A stretch of DNA of 64,000 nt from Neoroseomonas soli (GTDB lineage Bacteria; Pseudomonadota; Alphaproteobacteria; Acetobacterales; Acetobacteraceae): the NCBI RefSeq assembly GCF_018129065.1, contig NZ_JAAEDM010000011.1:1-64000 (forward strand), in the 5' to 3' direction. Shown here piece after piece: positions 43,056 to 52,519 of this stretch; the first letter of the stretch is position 1; every line of letters begins with the position of its first letter. The position numbers and the translations under genes were made by a program. The notes under the pieces were generated by a model that was given only the letters and a program-made list of their open reading frames with translations, did no database searches and had not been told where the DNA came from.

Positions 43056-43075
43056 GCCAGGGCGCGCCAGGGCGC
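43056..43075 (+). repeat. perfect 10-bp tandem duplication
   Basis: GCCAGGGCGC occurs twice head-to-tail in the livK leader. Short duplication, probably replication slippage; might also space promoter elements. Confidence 0.6.
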
Positions 43076-43113
43076 GGAACATCCCGGCCAACTCGAAGTC
43101 ACGGAGGAAGTTC

Positions 43114-44334
43114 ATGGTCGCCATTCGTCGCCGCCCCTTGCTGGGCGGGCTCGCCGCCGCTGCCGTCGCGCCGCGCTTCGCCGCGGCCCAGGGAGGCGAG
43201 ATCAAGTTCGGCGCCCTCTATCCCTTCTCCGGCGGCCTGGCCCTGCTGGGCGACGAGAGCTTCCGCGGCCTGGAAGTGGCCGTCGAGGAGCGCAATGCCG
43301 CCGGCGGCGTGCTCGGCCGGCAGGTCCGCCTGATGAAGGGCGACGCGGTGGACCAGAACCAGGCGATCGGCGAGGTCCGCCGCCTGATGTCCGTCGAGCG
43401 CGTCGTCGCCGTGTTCGGCACCTACGCCTCCCCCCTCGCCTTCGCCGCGACCCAGGTGACCGAGCTGCAGGGCGTGCCGTATTTCGAGATGGGTGCGATC
43501 TCCGACCCCATCACCGAGCGCGGCTTCCGCTACGTCTTCCGCACCTGCCCGCGGTCTTCCGACTTCGGCGCCGCGACGGTCGGCGGCATCGTCGATGCGC
43601 TGGCGCCGGCCTATGGCATCGATCCGAAGACGCTGAAGATCGCGATCCTCCATGAGGACGCGCTCTACGGCCAGACCGTGAGCGGCTTCCAGGAAGCGCA
43701 GATCCGCCAGCGCGGGCTGAACCAGGTCGAGAAGCTCGCCTATTCGGCGCGGTCGGTCGATCTGTCTTCCGTCATCCAGCGCCTGCGCGGCGTGAACGCC
43801 GACATCGTGCTGCACACCGGCTACCAGAACGACATCGTGCTGTTCTTCCGCGGCATGCAGGAAGCCAACTGGAAGCCGCGCATGGTGATCGGCTCCGGCG
43901 CCGGCTACTCGCTGACCGACACCGCGCGCGCCGTCGGCCCGGCCTTCGATGGCGTGATGAACGTGGACTTCACCCAGTTCGCGGTGAACGAGCAGTACGC
44001 GCCGGGCGTCGCCGCCTTCGTCGAGCTCTACAAGCGGCGCTATGGCTCCGACCCGCGCTCGGGGCATTCGCTGGCCAACTATTTCGGCGCGCGGGTCTAC
44101 CTCGATGCCGTGCAGCGCGCCGGCGGGACCGACAAGGACCGCATCCGCACCGCGGTGCTGGCGACCGACGTGGCGGAAGGCACCACGCCGACCGGCTGGG
44201 GCGTGCGCTTCGACGAGCGTGGGCAGAACACCCGCGTGCGACCCTTCCTGCTGCAGTGGCAGGGCGGGCGCCAGGTCACGGTCTTCCCGGCCCAGGCAGC
44301 GGTGGCGCAGCTGCGGCCGCAAATGGGCGCGTAA
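43114..44334 (+). CDS. livK: branched-chain amino acid-type ABC transporter substrate-binding protein (LivK-like)
   Basis: A 406-aa periplasmic binding protein of the type I fold used by Liv/urea/aromatic systems. Signal MVAIRRRPLLGGLAAAAVAP; mature start GEIKFGALYPFSGGLALLGDE; AVFGTYASPLAFAATQ and GVPYFEMGAISDPITERGF are family-typical. ACGGAGGAAG 3 nt upstream. The substrate may be an amino acid but also an aromatic or short-chain acid, and the catabolic genes at the operon's end favour a catabolic substrate. Separated from livH by a strong terminator that would keep the receptor in excess. Confidence 0.88.
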   Translation: MVAIRRRPLLGGLAAAAVAPRFAAAQGGEIKFGALYPFSGGLALLGDESFRGLEVAVEERNAAGGVLGRQVRLMKGDAVDQNQAIGEVRRLMSVERVVAVFGTYASPLAFAATQVTELQGVPYFEMGAISDPITERGFRYVFRTCPRSSDFGAATVGGIVDALAPAYGIDPKTLKIAILHEDALYGQTVSGFQEAQIRQRGLNQVEKLAYSARSVDLSSVIQRLRGVNADIVLHTGYQNDIVLFFRGMQEANWKPRMVIGSGAGYSLTDTARAVGPAFDGVMNVDFTQFAVNEQYAPGVAAFVELYKRRYGSDPRSGHSLANYFGARVYLDAVQRAGGTDKDRIRTAVLATDVAEGTTPTGWGVRFDERGQNTRVRPFLLQWQGGRQVTVFPAQAAVAQLRPQMGA

Positions 44335-44345
44335 GAGAACGCGGG

Positions 44346-44373
44346 AAAGGGGGGCGGCTTCGGCCGCCCTTTT
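44346..44373 (+). terminator. intrinsic (attenuating) terminator between livK and livH
   Basis: GGGCGGC (44352-44358), UUCG tetraloop, GCCGCCC (44363-44369) followed by TTTT. A classic stable stem-loop plus T-run, 7 nt before the livH ATG. Partial readthrough would supply permease and ATPase at lower level than the binding protein. Confidence 0.8.
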
Positions 44374-44379
44374 CGCATC

Positions 44380-45252
44380 ATGGACATCCTCCTCCAGCTC
44401 ATCGCCAACGGTGCGCTGCTCGGCGGCGTCTTCGCGCTGATCAGCATCGGGCTGACCCTCATCTTCGGCATCGTGCGCGTGGTGAACTTCGCGCATGGCG
44501 AATTCCTGATGGTCGGGCTCTACGCCACCTGGATCATGGCGAGCCAGCTCGGCCTGCATCCCTACGTCGCGGCGCTGCCGCTCGCGGTGGTGTTCTTCTT
44601 CCTCGGCGCGCTGATGCAGCGAGCGATCATCCAGCCGCTGATGAACGCCGACCCGCATATCCAGATCTTCGCGACGGTGGGCATCGGCACGGCGCTGGCG
44701 AATGGCGCGCTGATGCTGTTCTCGGCGGACCTGCGCAGCGTGGACCTGCCCTGGGCGCGGCAGGCGACGGACCTGTGGGGGATCGCCTCCGTCTCGCGCG
44801 GCAACCTCGTCGCCTTCTTCGTCTCCTTCGCCGCGACGGGCGCGCTGATCGCCTTCCTGAACCGCACGCATCTCGGGCGCGCCATCCGCGCGGTGGCGCA
44901 GAACCGCTACGCGGCGCCGCTGATGGGCATCGACGTCAACCGCATCTACGCGATCACCTTCGGCATCGGCACGGGCTGCGTCGGGCTGGCGGCGGCGGTG
45001 CTGGCGCCGCTCTACCCGGCCTTCCCGACCGTCGGCTCCTTCTTCGTGCTGACCGCCTTCGTGGTGGTGGTGCTGGGCGGCATGGGCAGCCTGGAAGGTG
45101 CCGTGATCGGCGCGCTGATCATCGGCCTGGTCGAGAGCCTGGCCGGCTACTACATCGCGCCGGATCTCAAGGAAGTCGTCTATTTCGCCATCTTCCTGGG
45201 CATCCTGATCGTGCGGCCCGCGGGGCTGTTCGGCGTGCGGGGGAACGAGTGA
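44380..45252 (+). CDS. livH: branched-chain-type ABC permease LivH
   Basis: A 290-aa permease with about eight helices. Signatures: GVFALISIGLTLIFGIVRVV near the start, FAHGEFLMVG, the conserved RAIRAVAQNRYAAPLMGID segment contacting the ATPase, and VVVLGGMGSLEGAVIGALI. Its stop overlaps the next start by 1 nt (TGATG). First membrane subunit of the liv operon. Confidence 0.93.
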   Translation: MDILLQLIANGALLGGVFALISIGLTLIFGIVRVVNFAHGEFLMVGLYATWIMASQLGLHPYVAALPLAVVFFFLGALMQRAIIQPLMNADPHIQIFATVGIGTALANGALMLFSADLRSVDLPWARQATDLWGIASVSRGNLVAFFVSFAATGALIAFLNRTHLGRAIRAVAQNRYAAPLMGIDVNRIYAITFGIGTGCVGLAAAVLAPLYPAFPTVGSFFVLTAFVVVVLGGMGSLEGAVIGALIIGLVESLAGYYIAPDLKEVVYFAIFLGILIVRPAGLFGVRGNE

Positions 45253-47043
45253 TGCGGGTCGCGCTTGCCCTCGGCGGCCTCGCCGCGCTGTTTGCCCTGC
45301 CCTTCTGGCTGATCCCGGCGATCGACCCGGAAGGGTCGGGCTTCTGGCAGCACATCTTCGTCACGATCTTCGTCTTCGCGGCGATGGCCTGCGCGTGGAA
45401 CATCCTCGGCGGCTTCGCGGGGCAGCTCTCGCTCGGGCAGACGATCTTCTACGGCATCGGCGGCTATGCCGGCGCGATGCTGAACCAGCATTTCGGGCTG
45501 ATCCCGTGGTTCGGCGGGATTGTCGGCGCGGCGGTGGCGGTCGCCGTGGCCGTCTTCATCGCCTGGCCCTGTCTCAGGCTGCGCGGGCCGTTCTTCGCGC
45601 TCTCCACCATCGCCTTCCTGGAAGTGATCCGGCTGCTCGCCATCCACTTCAAGGATTTTACGGGCGGATCCGCCGGGCTTCCGGTGCCGATGTTCGTCGG
45701 CACGGAGATGCGCATCGGCTGGGCCTGGATGCTGTTTCGCGAGAAGGAGAACTACCTCATCATCGCCTTCGGGCTGATGGCGCTGGCGCTGGCCGTCTCC
45801 TGGCTGGTGCGCAACTCGCGGCTCGGCTTCTACCTGGTCGCGGTGCGGGAACGCGAGGACGCGGCGCGCGCCGTGGGCGTGAACGCGACCGGCGTGAAGC
45901 TCGCGGCCTTCGCGATCTCGGCGGCGCTGACCTCGCTGGTCGGCACCTTCCACGGCATCTACCTGAACTTCATCGACCCGGAGACGATGTTCTCCCTGCC
46001 CACCGCGATCCAGGTGGCGATGTTCGCGTTGATCGGCGGCCTCGGCACCGTCACCGGCCCGATCTGGGGCACGCTGCTGGTGGTGCCGATCGCGGAAGCC
46101 GCGCGCGGCTGGCTGGGTGCCGCGGCGAACGGGTTGCACGGGCTGGTCTATGGCCTCGTGCTGGTCGGGGTGGTGCTGACCATGCCGAAGGGGTTGGTGG
46201 GCTCGATCGGTCCCTGGCTGAAGCGGCGCTTCGGCGGCGTGGCGGAGGTGGATAGCGCGGCGCGCATCCAGCCGCCGGCACCGGCCGCCCCCGGCGAGGA
46301 ACGCCCGCCGGTGGGCGAGCCACTGCTCGAGGCCCGCAACCTGGTGAAGAAGTTCGGCGGCCTGGTGGCGACCAGCGATGTCTCCATCACGCTGCGCGAG
46401 GGCGAGGTGCTCGGCGTCATCGGCCCCAACGGCGCGGGGAAGACGACGCTGTTCAACCTGCTTTCGGGCTTCCTGCCGCCAAGTTCGGGCGGGGTGCGCG
46501 TGCGGCTGGCGGATGGCGCCTGGGTCTCGCCCAATTCGCCGCACGGCTTTGCGGCGGCGGGTGTCGCGCGCACCTTCCAGATCGTGCAGCCCTTCACCGG
46601 GCTGAGCGTGCGGGAGAACATCATGCTCGGCGCCTTCCACGGCACGCGCAGCGCGGTGGAAGCACGACGCATCGCCGAGGAAGTGGCGGCGACGGTCGGG
46701 TTGACCGGTCTGCTGGACGCGGAGGCGCGCAGCCTGACGGTAGGCGGCGCCAAGCGGCTGGAAGTGGCCCGCGCGCTGGCCATGAAGCCGCGCGTGCTGC
46801 TGCTGGACGAGGTGATGGCCGGCCTCAACCCGGCCGACGTGCAGCAGGCGGTGGAACTGATCAAGCGGGTGCGCGACAGCGGCGTTTCCGTCATCGCCAT
46901 CGAGCACGTCATGGCCGCGGTGATGGCGCTGTCGGACCACATCGTCGTCATCAACTCGGGCAGGCTGATCGCGGAGGGGCCGCCATCCGAGATCGCGCGC
47001 AACCCCGCGGTGATCGAGGCCTATCTCGGCGAGGAATACGCCC

Positions 47044-47057
<14 letters not shown>
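45252..47057 (+). CDS. livM: fused ABC permease-ATPase (LivM-LivG)
   Basis: A 601-aa single chain joining LivM and LivG. Residues 1-325 form the permease (GGFAGQLSLGQTIFYGIGG, LRLRGPFFALSTIAFLEV, REREDAARAVGVN, ALIGGLGTVTGPIWGTLL). A Pro/Ala-rich linker (PPAPAAPGEERPPVGE) spans about 335-352. The ATPase has Walker A GPNGAGKTT (about 391), the ABC loop LTVGGAKRLEVARALA and Walker B LLLDEVMAGLNP (about 515). The ABC loop departs from the LSxGQ form. Fusions of this kind occur in alphaproteobacteria. Overlaps livF by 14 nt. Confidence 0.92.
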
Positions 47058-47740
<683 letters not shown>

Positions 47741-47748
<8 letters not shown>

Positions 47749-48496
47749 GCCGATCTCCCCGCTGCCGCCGCCCGGCACGCGCGTGCTGGTGACGGGTGGC
47801 GCGCGGGGGATCGGGCGGGCGGTCGCGGATGCCTTTGCCGCGCGCGGCGCGCGGGTGTGCATCCTGGATCGCGATACGGTGCCGGATACGCCGGAAGGAT
47901 GGCTCCGCGTCGCCGGCAACGTCGCCGACGCCGCCGAGGTCGAAGCGGCCTTCGCGGCCATGGATGCAGCCTGGGGCGGCGTGGATGTCGCCTTGGCGAA
48001 TGCAGGCTTCTCGATGAACACGCCGACGCTCGACCTGTCGGTCGAGGACTGGCGGCGGACCGTGGACGTGAACCTGACCGGCGCCTTCCTGACCGCGCAG
48101 GCGGCGGGGCGGCGCATGGTGCGGGACGGCGCCGGGCTGATCCTGTTCACGTCATCGCTCTACGGCACGATCGGCGGGGCGGAGCGGGCGGCCTATTGCT
48201 CGACCAAGGCGGCGGTGGCGAATCTCGCGCGATCCCTCGCCTGCGAATGGGGACCACGCGGGGTGCGGGTGAATGCGCTGGCGCCCGGCTACACCGAGAC
48301 CACGCTCGTCAGCGACCTGGTCGCGCGCGGGCGGCTCGACCCGGCTGCGCTGACGGCGCGTGCGCCGCTGCGGCGGCTGGTGCAGCCTGAGGAGGTCGCC
48401 GCCCTCGCCTGCTTCCTCGCCTCCCCCGCCGCCTCGGCGATCACCGGCGCGGTGCTGCCGGTGGATGCCGGATGGACCGCCAACGGAGCGCCCTGA
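47741..48496 (+). CDS. SDR-family oxidoreductase in liv operon
   Basis: A 251-aa short-chain dehydrogenase with intact TGGARGIG (residues 18-25), ANAGFS, catalytic Ser in FTSSLYG and AYCSTKAAV with the Tyr/Lys pair, and a VLPVDAGW end. The start is GTG, overlapping livF by 8 nt, and the stop is 1 nt from the next ATG, which ties it firmly to both transport and the E1 dehydrogenase. Probably oxidises the imported compound or a product of it. Confidence 0.92.
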
Positions 48497-48497
48497 C

Positions 48498-50630
48498 ATG
48501 CCGCAGACCACACCGCTCCAGCCTTCCGCCCCCTGCGTCCGGCTGACGACCACGGATGCGGACTGGGATGCGCTTTCGCCCGACGAAGCCCGCGCCCTCT
48601 GGTGGTCCATGCAGGCCATCCGTTCCTTCGAGGAAGCGGTGCTGCGGCTGGCGGGCGAGACGCTGGTGCATGGGCCGGCGCATTCTTCCATCGGCCAGGA
48701 AGGTGGCGCGACAGGTGCGATCTTCGCGCTGAAGCCGGGCGACCAGATCAACGGCAGCCATCGCGGGCATCACCAGTTCCTCGCCAAGGCGCTGCGGCAT
48801 GTCGGCGCGGCGGATGCGGTGACGCCGAAAGCGCGCGGCGTGCTGCGCCAGGCGCTGGCGGAAATCATGGGCCTGTCGCCGGGCTGGTCGGGCGGGCGTG
48901 GCGGGTCGATGCACCTGCGCTGGGCGGAAGCGGGCTGCCTCGGCACCAATGCCATCGTCGGTGGTGGCGTGCCGCTCGCGGCCGGTGCCGCGGCAGCGAT
49001 GAAGTTCGCGGGCACGGACAATGTCGCCGTGACCTTTCTCGGCGACGGGGCGACGAATATCGGCGCAGCGCTGGAGACGATGAACCTCTCCGCGGCCTGG
49101 TCGCTGCCGATGGTGTTCTTCATCGAGAACAACGGCTACGCGGTCTCCACCACCGTCGCGGAAAGCACGCGCGAACCGCGCCTCGCCGCACGCGGCATGG
49201 GCTTCGGCATCCCGTCCTGGCAGGTGGATGGGATGGACCCGCTGGCGGTGAAGCTCGCGATGGAGCAGGCGGTCGCGCTGTGCCGCGAAGGCAAGGGTCC
49301 GGCGTTGATCGAGGCGGAATGCTACCGCTTCTTCCACCAGAACGGCCCCCTGCCCGGTTCCGCCTTCGGCTACCGCTCGAAGGAGGAGGAAGCCGTCTGG
49401 CGCGCGCGCGACCCGATCGCCGCGCTGGGCAAGCGCCTGCCGCAGTCCGAGACGACGCGCATGCGCGCCGGGATCGAGGCCGCGATGGCCGAGATCGTCG
49501 CCGATTTCACCGAACCCGCCGGCAATGCCCGCCGCATCCGTCCCGCGCTGTGGCCCGATCCGGCGACGAAGGACCAGCACATCCGCGGCGACCTGTCGGA
49601 ACTCCGCGGCGCGCGCACGGAATTCCGCGGCAGCATCGTGACGCGGAAATTCATCGACTGCGTGTCGGAGGTCATGCACCGCCGCATGTCCACCGATCCG
49701 CGCATCATCGTCATGGGCGAGGACGTGCACCGTCTGCGCGGCGGCACCAACGGCGCCACGCGCGGGCTGACGGAGGCCTTTCCCGGCCGCATCCTGGGCA
49801 CGCCGATCGCCGAGGCCGCCTTCATGGGCCTCGCCGGCGGCATGGCGATGGACGGCCGCTTCCGCCCGGTCGTCGAGTTCATGTACCCGGATTTCCTCTG
49901 GGTCGCGGCGGACCAGGTGTTCAACCAGGCGGCCAAGGCACGGCACATGTTCGGCGGCACGGCCAAGGCGCCGCTCGTCCTGCGCACCAAGGTCGCGATC
50001 GGCACCGGCTACGGCAGCCAGCATTCGATGGACCCGGCCGGCATCTTCGCCACCGCGCCGGGATGGCGCATCGTCGCGCCCGCCACGCCCTACGACTACG
50101 TCGGACTGATGAACGCCGCGCTGGCCTGCGACGATCCGGTGCTCGTGCTGGAACATGTCGCGCTCTACCAGAGCGAGGGCGAGGCGCCGGAAGGCGACTG
50201 GGACTACGTCATCCCGATCGGCTCCGCGAAGACCGTGCGGCGCGGAAGCGCGGTGACGGTCGCGACCTATCTCAACATGGTTGGGCAAACCGTCGCAGCG
50301 GCGGAAGCGACGGGCGTGGATGCGGAAGTGATCGACCTCCGCACGCTGGACCGCGCCGGCCTCGACTGGGCGATGGTCGAAGCGAGCGTGAAGCGCACCG
50401 GCGCGCTGATCGTGGTGGAGGAAGGCGCGCAGGGCCCCTCCTGGGGCGGCTGGTTTGCCGATGCGGCGCAGCGGCGGCTGTTCGACTGGCTCGATGCGCC
50501 GGTCGCGCGCGTCACCGGCGGCGAGGCCAGCCCGACCATCTCCAAGGTGCTGGAACACGCCGCGCGCGCGACGCAGGTGGATGTCGAAGCCGCCCTCCTC
50601 GCGATGAAGCGCGACCGGGGGCGGCGGTGA
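48498..50630 (+). CDS. 2-oxoacid dehydrogenase-type E1, fused alpha and beta subunits
   Basis: A 710-aa thiamine diphosphate enzyme. The alpha half (residues about 35-345) has HSSIGQEGGATGA, RGGSMHL and the ThDP/Mg motif GDGATNIGAALETMN ending in ENNGYA. The beta half (about 372-700) starts SIVTRKFIDCVSEVM and shows VMGEDV, FRPVVEFMYPDFLWVA and DLRTLDRAG. It resembles acetoin/branched-chain/pyruvate E1 proteins. No E2 or E3 gene is in the window, so it either uses the cell's general E2/E3 or acts without them. One nt after the SDR stop; its own stop overlaps the AroE-like GTG as GTGA. Confidence 0.92.
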   Translation: MPQTTPLQPSAPCVRLTTTDADWDALSPDEARALWWSMQAIRSFEEAVLRLAGETLVHGPAHSSIGQEGGATGAIFALKPGDQINGSHRGHHQFLAKALRHVGAADAVTPKARGVLRQALAEIMGLSPGWSGGRGGSMHLRWAEAGCLGTNAIVGGGVPLAAGAAAAMKFAGTDNVAVTFLGDGATNIGAALETMNLSAAWSLPMVFFIENNGYAVSTTVAESTREPRLAARGMGFGIPSWQVDGMDPLAVKLAMEQAVALCREGKGPALIEAECYRFFHQNGPLPGSAFGYRSKEEEAVWRARDPIAALGKRLPQSETTRMRAGIEAAMAEIVADFTEPAGNARRIRPALWPDPATKDQHIRGDLSELRGARTEFRGSIVTRKFIDCVSEVMHRRMSTDPRIIVMGEDVHRLRGGTNGATRGLTEAFPGRILGTPIAEAAFMGLAGGMAMDGRFRPVVEFMYPDFLWVAADQVFNQAAKARHMFGGTAKAPLVLRTKVAIGTGYGSQHSMDPAGIFATAPGWRIVAPATPYDYVGLMNAALACDDPVLVLEHVALYQSEGEAPEGDWDYVIPIGSAKTVRRGSAVTVATYLNMVGQTVAAAEATGVDAEVIDLRTLDRAGLDWAMVEASVKRTGALIVVEEGAQGPSWGGWFADAAQRRLFDWLDAPVARVTGGEASPTISKVLEHAARATQVDVEAALLAMKRDRGRR

Positions 50631-51448
50631 ACGCGCCTCGCGCCGCGCAGTCGCGCGCCTCCATCTCCGGCGCGACGGCGATCACGGCGATCCTCGCCCA
50701 TCCCGTCGCGCATGTGCGCACGCCGCAGATGATGAACACCCATTACGACGCGCTCGGCCACGATGGCGTGCTGGTGCCGCTGCACGTGCTGCCGGAGGAC
50801 CTGGCGACCGTGCTCGACGGGCTGCGCCGGATGCGGAACCTGCGCGGCTTCATCGTGACGGTGCCGCACAAGGAAGCGATCGTCGCGTTCTGCGATACGC
50901 TGACCGACGCGGCCCGCGAAGTCGGCGCGGTGAACGTCGTCCGGCGCGAGGCCGATGGCCGGCTCACCGGCGGGCAGTTCGACGGCGAGGGATTCATCGC
51001 CGGGCTGCGCGACGCCGGGCATGAGGTCGCCGGCCGCGCGGTGGTCATGGCGGGTGCGGGCGGCGCCGGGGCGGGCCTTGCCTTCGCCTTCGCCCGGCAC
51101 GGCGCCGCACGGCTGACCATCCACAACCGCACCATGGCGAAGGCGGAGCAGCTCGCCGCGCGGGTGCGCGCCGCCTACCCCGCCTGCGACGCGCGCGCGG
51201 GCAGCGCCGATCCCTCGGGCCATGACATCGTGGCGAACGCGACCTCCCTCGGCATGAAGGACGGCGATGCGCTGCCGCTCGACGTCACGCGCCTCGCCCC
51301 GCCGATGCTGGCGGCGGAGGTCATCATGACGCCGGAGGTGACGCCCTTCCTGGCCGAAGCCACGAAGCGCGGCTGCGCGACCCATGGCGGCAAGCCGATG
51401 CTCGCCGCCCAGATCCCGCTGCTCGCGCGCTTCATGGGCGCCGGCTGA
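50627..51448 (+). CDS. shikimate dehydrogenase-like protein (AroE family, divergent substrate site)
   Basis: A 273-aa AroE-family dehydrogenase. Retained: the catalytic Lys in VTVPHKE, the Asp in GQFDGEGF, the NADP loop GAGGAG and NATSLGM, and a terminal HGGKPMLAAQ. Changed: the shikimate carboxylate-binding Ser-x-Ser segment reads HVRTPQMMN, so Ser is replaced by Val and Thr. It is therefore unlikely to be the housekeeping AroE and more likely acts on another hydroxy acid or quinate-like compound in the catabolic operon. GTG start in GTGA. Confidence 0.85.
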   Translation: MNAPRAAQSRASISGATAITAILAHPVAHVRTPQMMNTHYDALGHDGVLVPLHVLPEDLATVLDGLRRMRNLRGFIVTVPHKEAIVAFCDTLTDAAREVGAVNVVRREADGRLTGGQFDGEGFIAGLRDAGHEVAGRAVVMAGAGGAGAGLAFAFARHGAARLTIHNRTMAKAEQLAARVRAAYPACDARAGSADPSGHDIVANATSLGMKDGDALPLDVTRLAPPMLAAEVIMTPEVTPFLAEATKRGCATHGGKPMLAAQIPLLARFMGAG

Positions 51449-52417
51449 TCAGTCGATGCGGATCCCCGCCTCGCGGATGATGCCTTCCCACTTCGCGCGC
51501 TCGGAAACCATCCAGGCGGCGGCGCGGGCGGGCGAGCTGTCGGGCTCGAGGCGCATGGCGAGTTCGGCGAGGCGCGCCTGCGTGGCGCGTTCCGCGGCCA
51601 CCTTGCCGAAGGCCTGCGCGATCGTGTCCACCACCGGCGCGGGCGTGCCCGAGGGCGCCAGCACCATGTGCCAGGTATAGGCTTCGAGGCCCGGGAACCC
51701 GGCCTCGGCCGTGGTCGGCACGTCCGGCAGTTGCGGCAGGCGCTGGCTGTCCATCACCGCGAGCGCGCGCGTCTCCCCGCGCTGCACGAAGGGCAGCGTG
51801 GAGGTGGCGACGTCCACGATGAGGGGAATGGTGCCGTTCAGCACGTCCGGCATCGCCGCCGCGGTGCCGCGGTAGGGCACGTGGTTGGCGCGCACCCCGG
51901 CGCGGCGGAGCAGCAGTTCGGCCGCGAGGTGCAGGGCGCCGCCATTGCCGCTGCTGGCGTAGTCGTGCTGGCCCGGCTCCTTGCGCAGCTTCTCGACCAG
52001 TTCCTGCAGCGTCCGGACCGGGAAGTCCTTGTTCACCGTGATCACCATCGGGATCACGCCGACCAGGGTGACGGGGGTGAAGTCCGCCACCGGGTCGAAG
52101 GGCAGGCGCGGGAAGAGCGCCCCCAGCACCGAATGCGCGACCGTGGTGTAGAGCAGCGTCTGCCCGTCCTTCGGCGCCTTGGCGACGGCATCGGTGCCGA
52201 CCACCACGCCGGCGCCGGTGCGGTTCTCGACGATCACGCGCTGCGGCAGGGCCTTGGAGAGTTCCTCGGCGAAGAGGCGCGCGGGAATGTCGGTCGGGCC
52301 GCCGGCGGCGAAGGGCACCACCAGGCGGACCGGCTGGGTCGGCCAGGACTGGGCGCGTGCGGCAACGGGGGCAAGGGCCGCGGCGGCGCCGAAGCCCAGC
52401 AGGTGACGACGGTTCAT
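51449..52417 (-). CDS. Bug/TctC-family periplasmic solute-binding protein
   Basis: A 322-aa binding protein with signal MNRRHLLGFGAAAALAPVAARAQ. Hallmarks: PTQPVRLVVPFAAGGPTDIPA, VENRTGAGVVVGTD, FPRLPFDPVADFTPV, VPYRGTAAAMPDVL and AYTWHMVLAPSGTPAPVVD. It is a close paralogue of the gene immediately upstream (52520-53500). Its stop abuts the AroE-like stop with no base between (shared TGATCA). GGAG lies about 7 nt before the ATG, with a 9-bp leader hairpin above it. Confidence 0.92.
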   Translation of the reverse strand: MNRRHLLGFGAAAALAPVAARAQSWPTQPVRLVVPFAAGGPTDIPARLFAEELSKALPQRVIVENRTGAGVVVGTDAVAKAPKDGQTLLYTTVAHSVLGALFPRLPFDPVADFTPVTLVGVIPMVITVNKDFPVRTLQELVEKLRKEPGQHDYASSGNGGALHLAAELLLRRAGVRANHVPYRGTAAAMPDVLNGTIPLIVDVATSTLPFVQRGETRALAVMDSQRLPQLPDVPTTAEAGFPGLEAYTWHMVLAPSGTPAPVVDTIAQAFGKVAAERATQARLAELAMRLEPDSSPARAAAWMVSERAKWEGIIREAGIRID

Positions 52418-52436
52418 GAGGCTATCTCCAGAAGGC

Positions 52437-52459
52437 CGGACGCATGAACGATGCGTCCG
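52437..52459 (-). promoter_or_regulatory. 9-bp leader hairpin of Bug gene
   Basis: CGGACGCAT (52437-52445), spacer GAACG, ATGCGTCCG (52451-52459): a perfect inverted repeat 20 nt upstream of the minus-strand Bug start. A second, smaller dyad (GTTAC, GTAAC at 52487-52505) lies farther upstream and may be an operator. Confidence 0.5.
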
Positions 52460-52519
52460 CCCCCGTCAATTGCCGTCCACCGCGCCGTTACATCGCTACC
52501 GTAACTTTCCTGCGACCCG

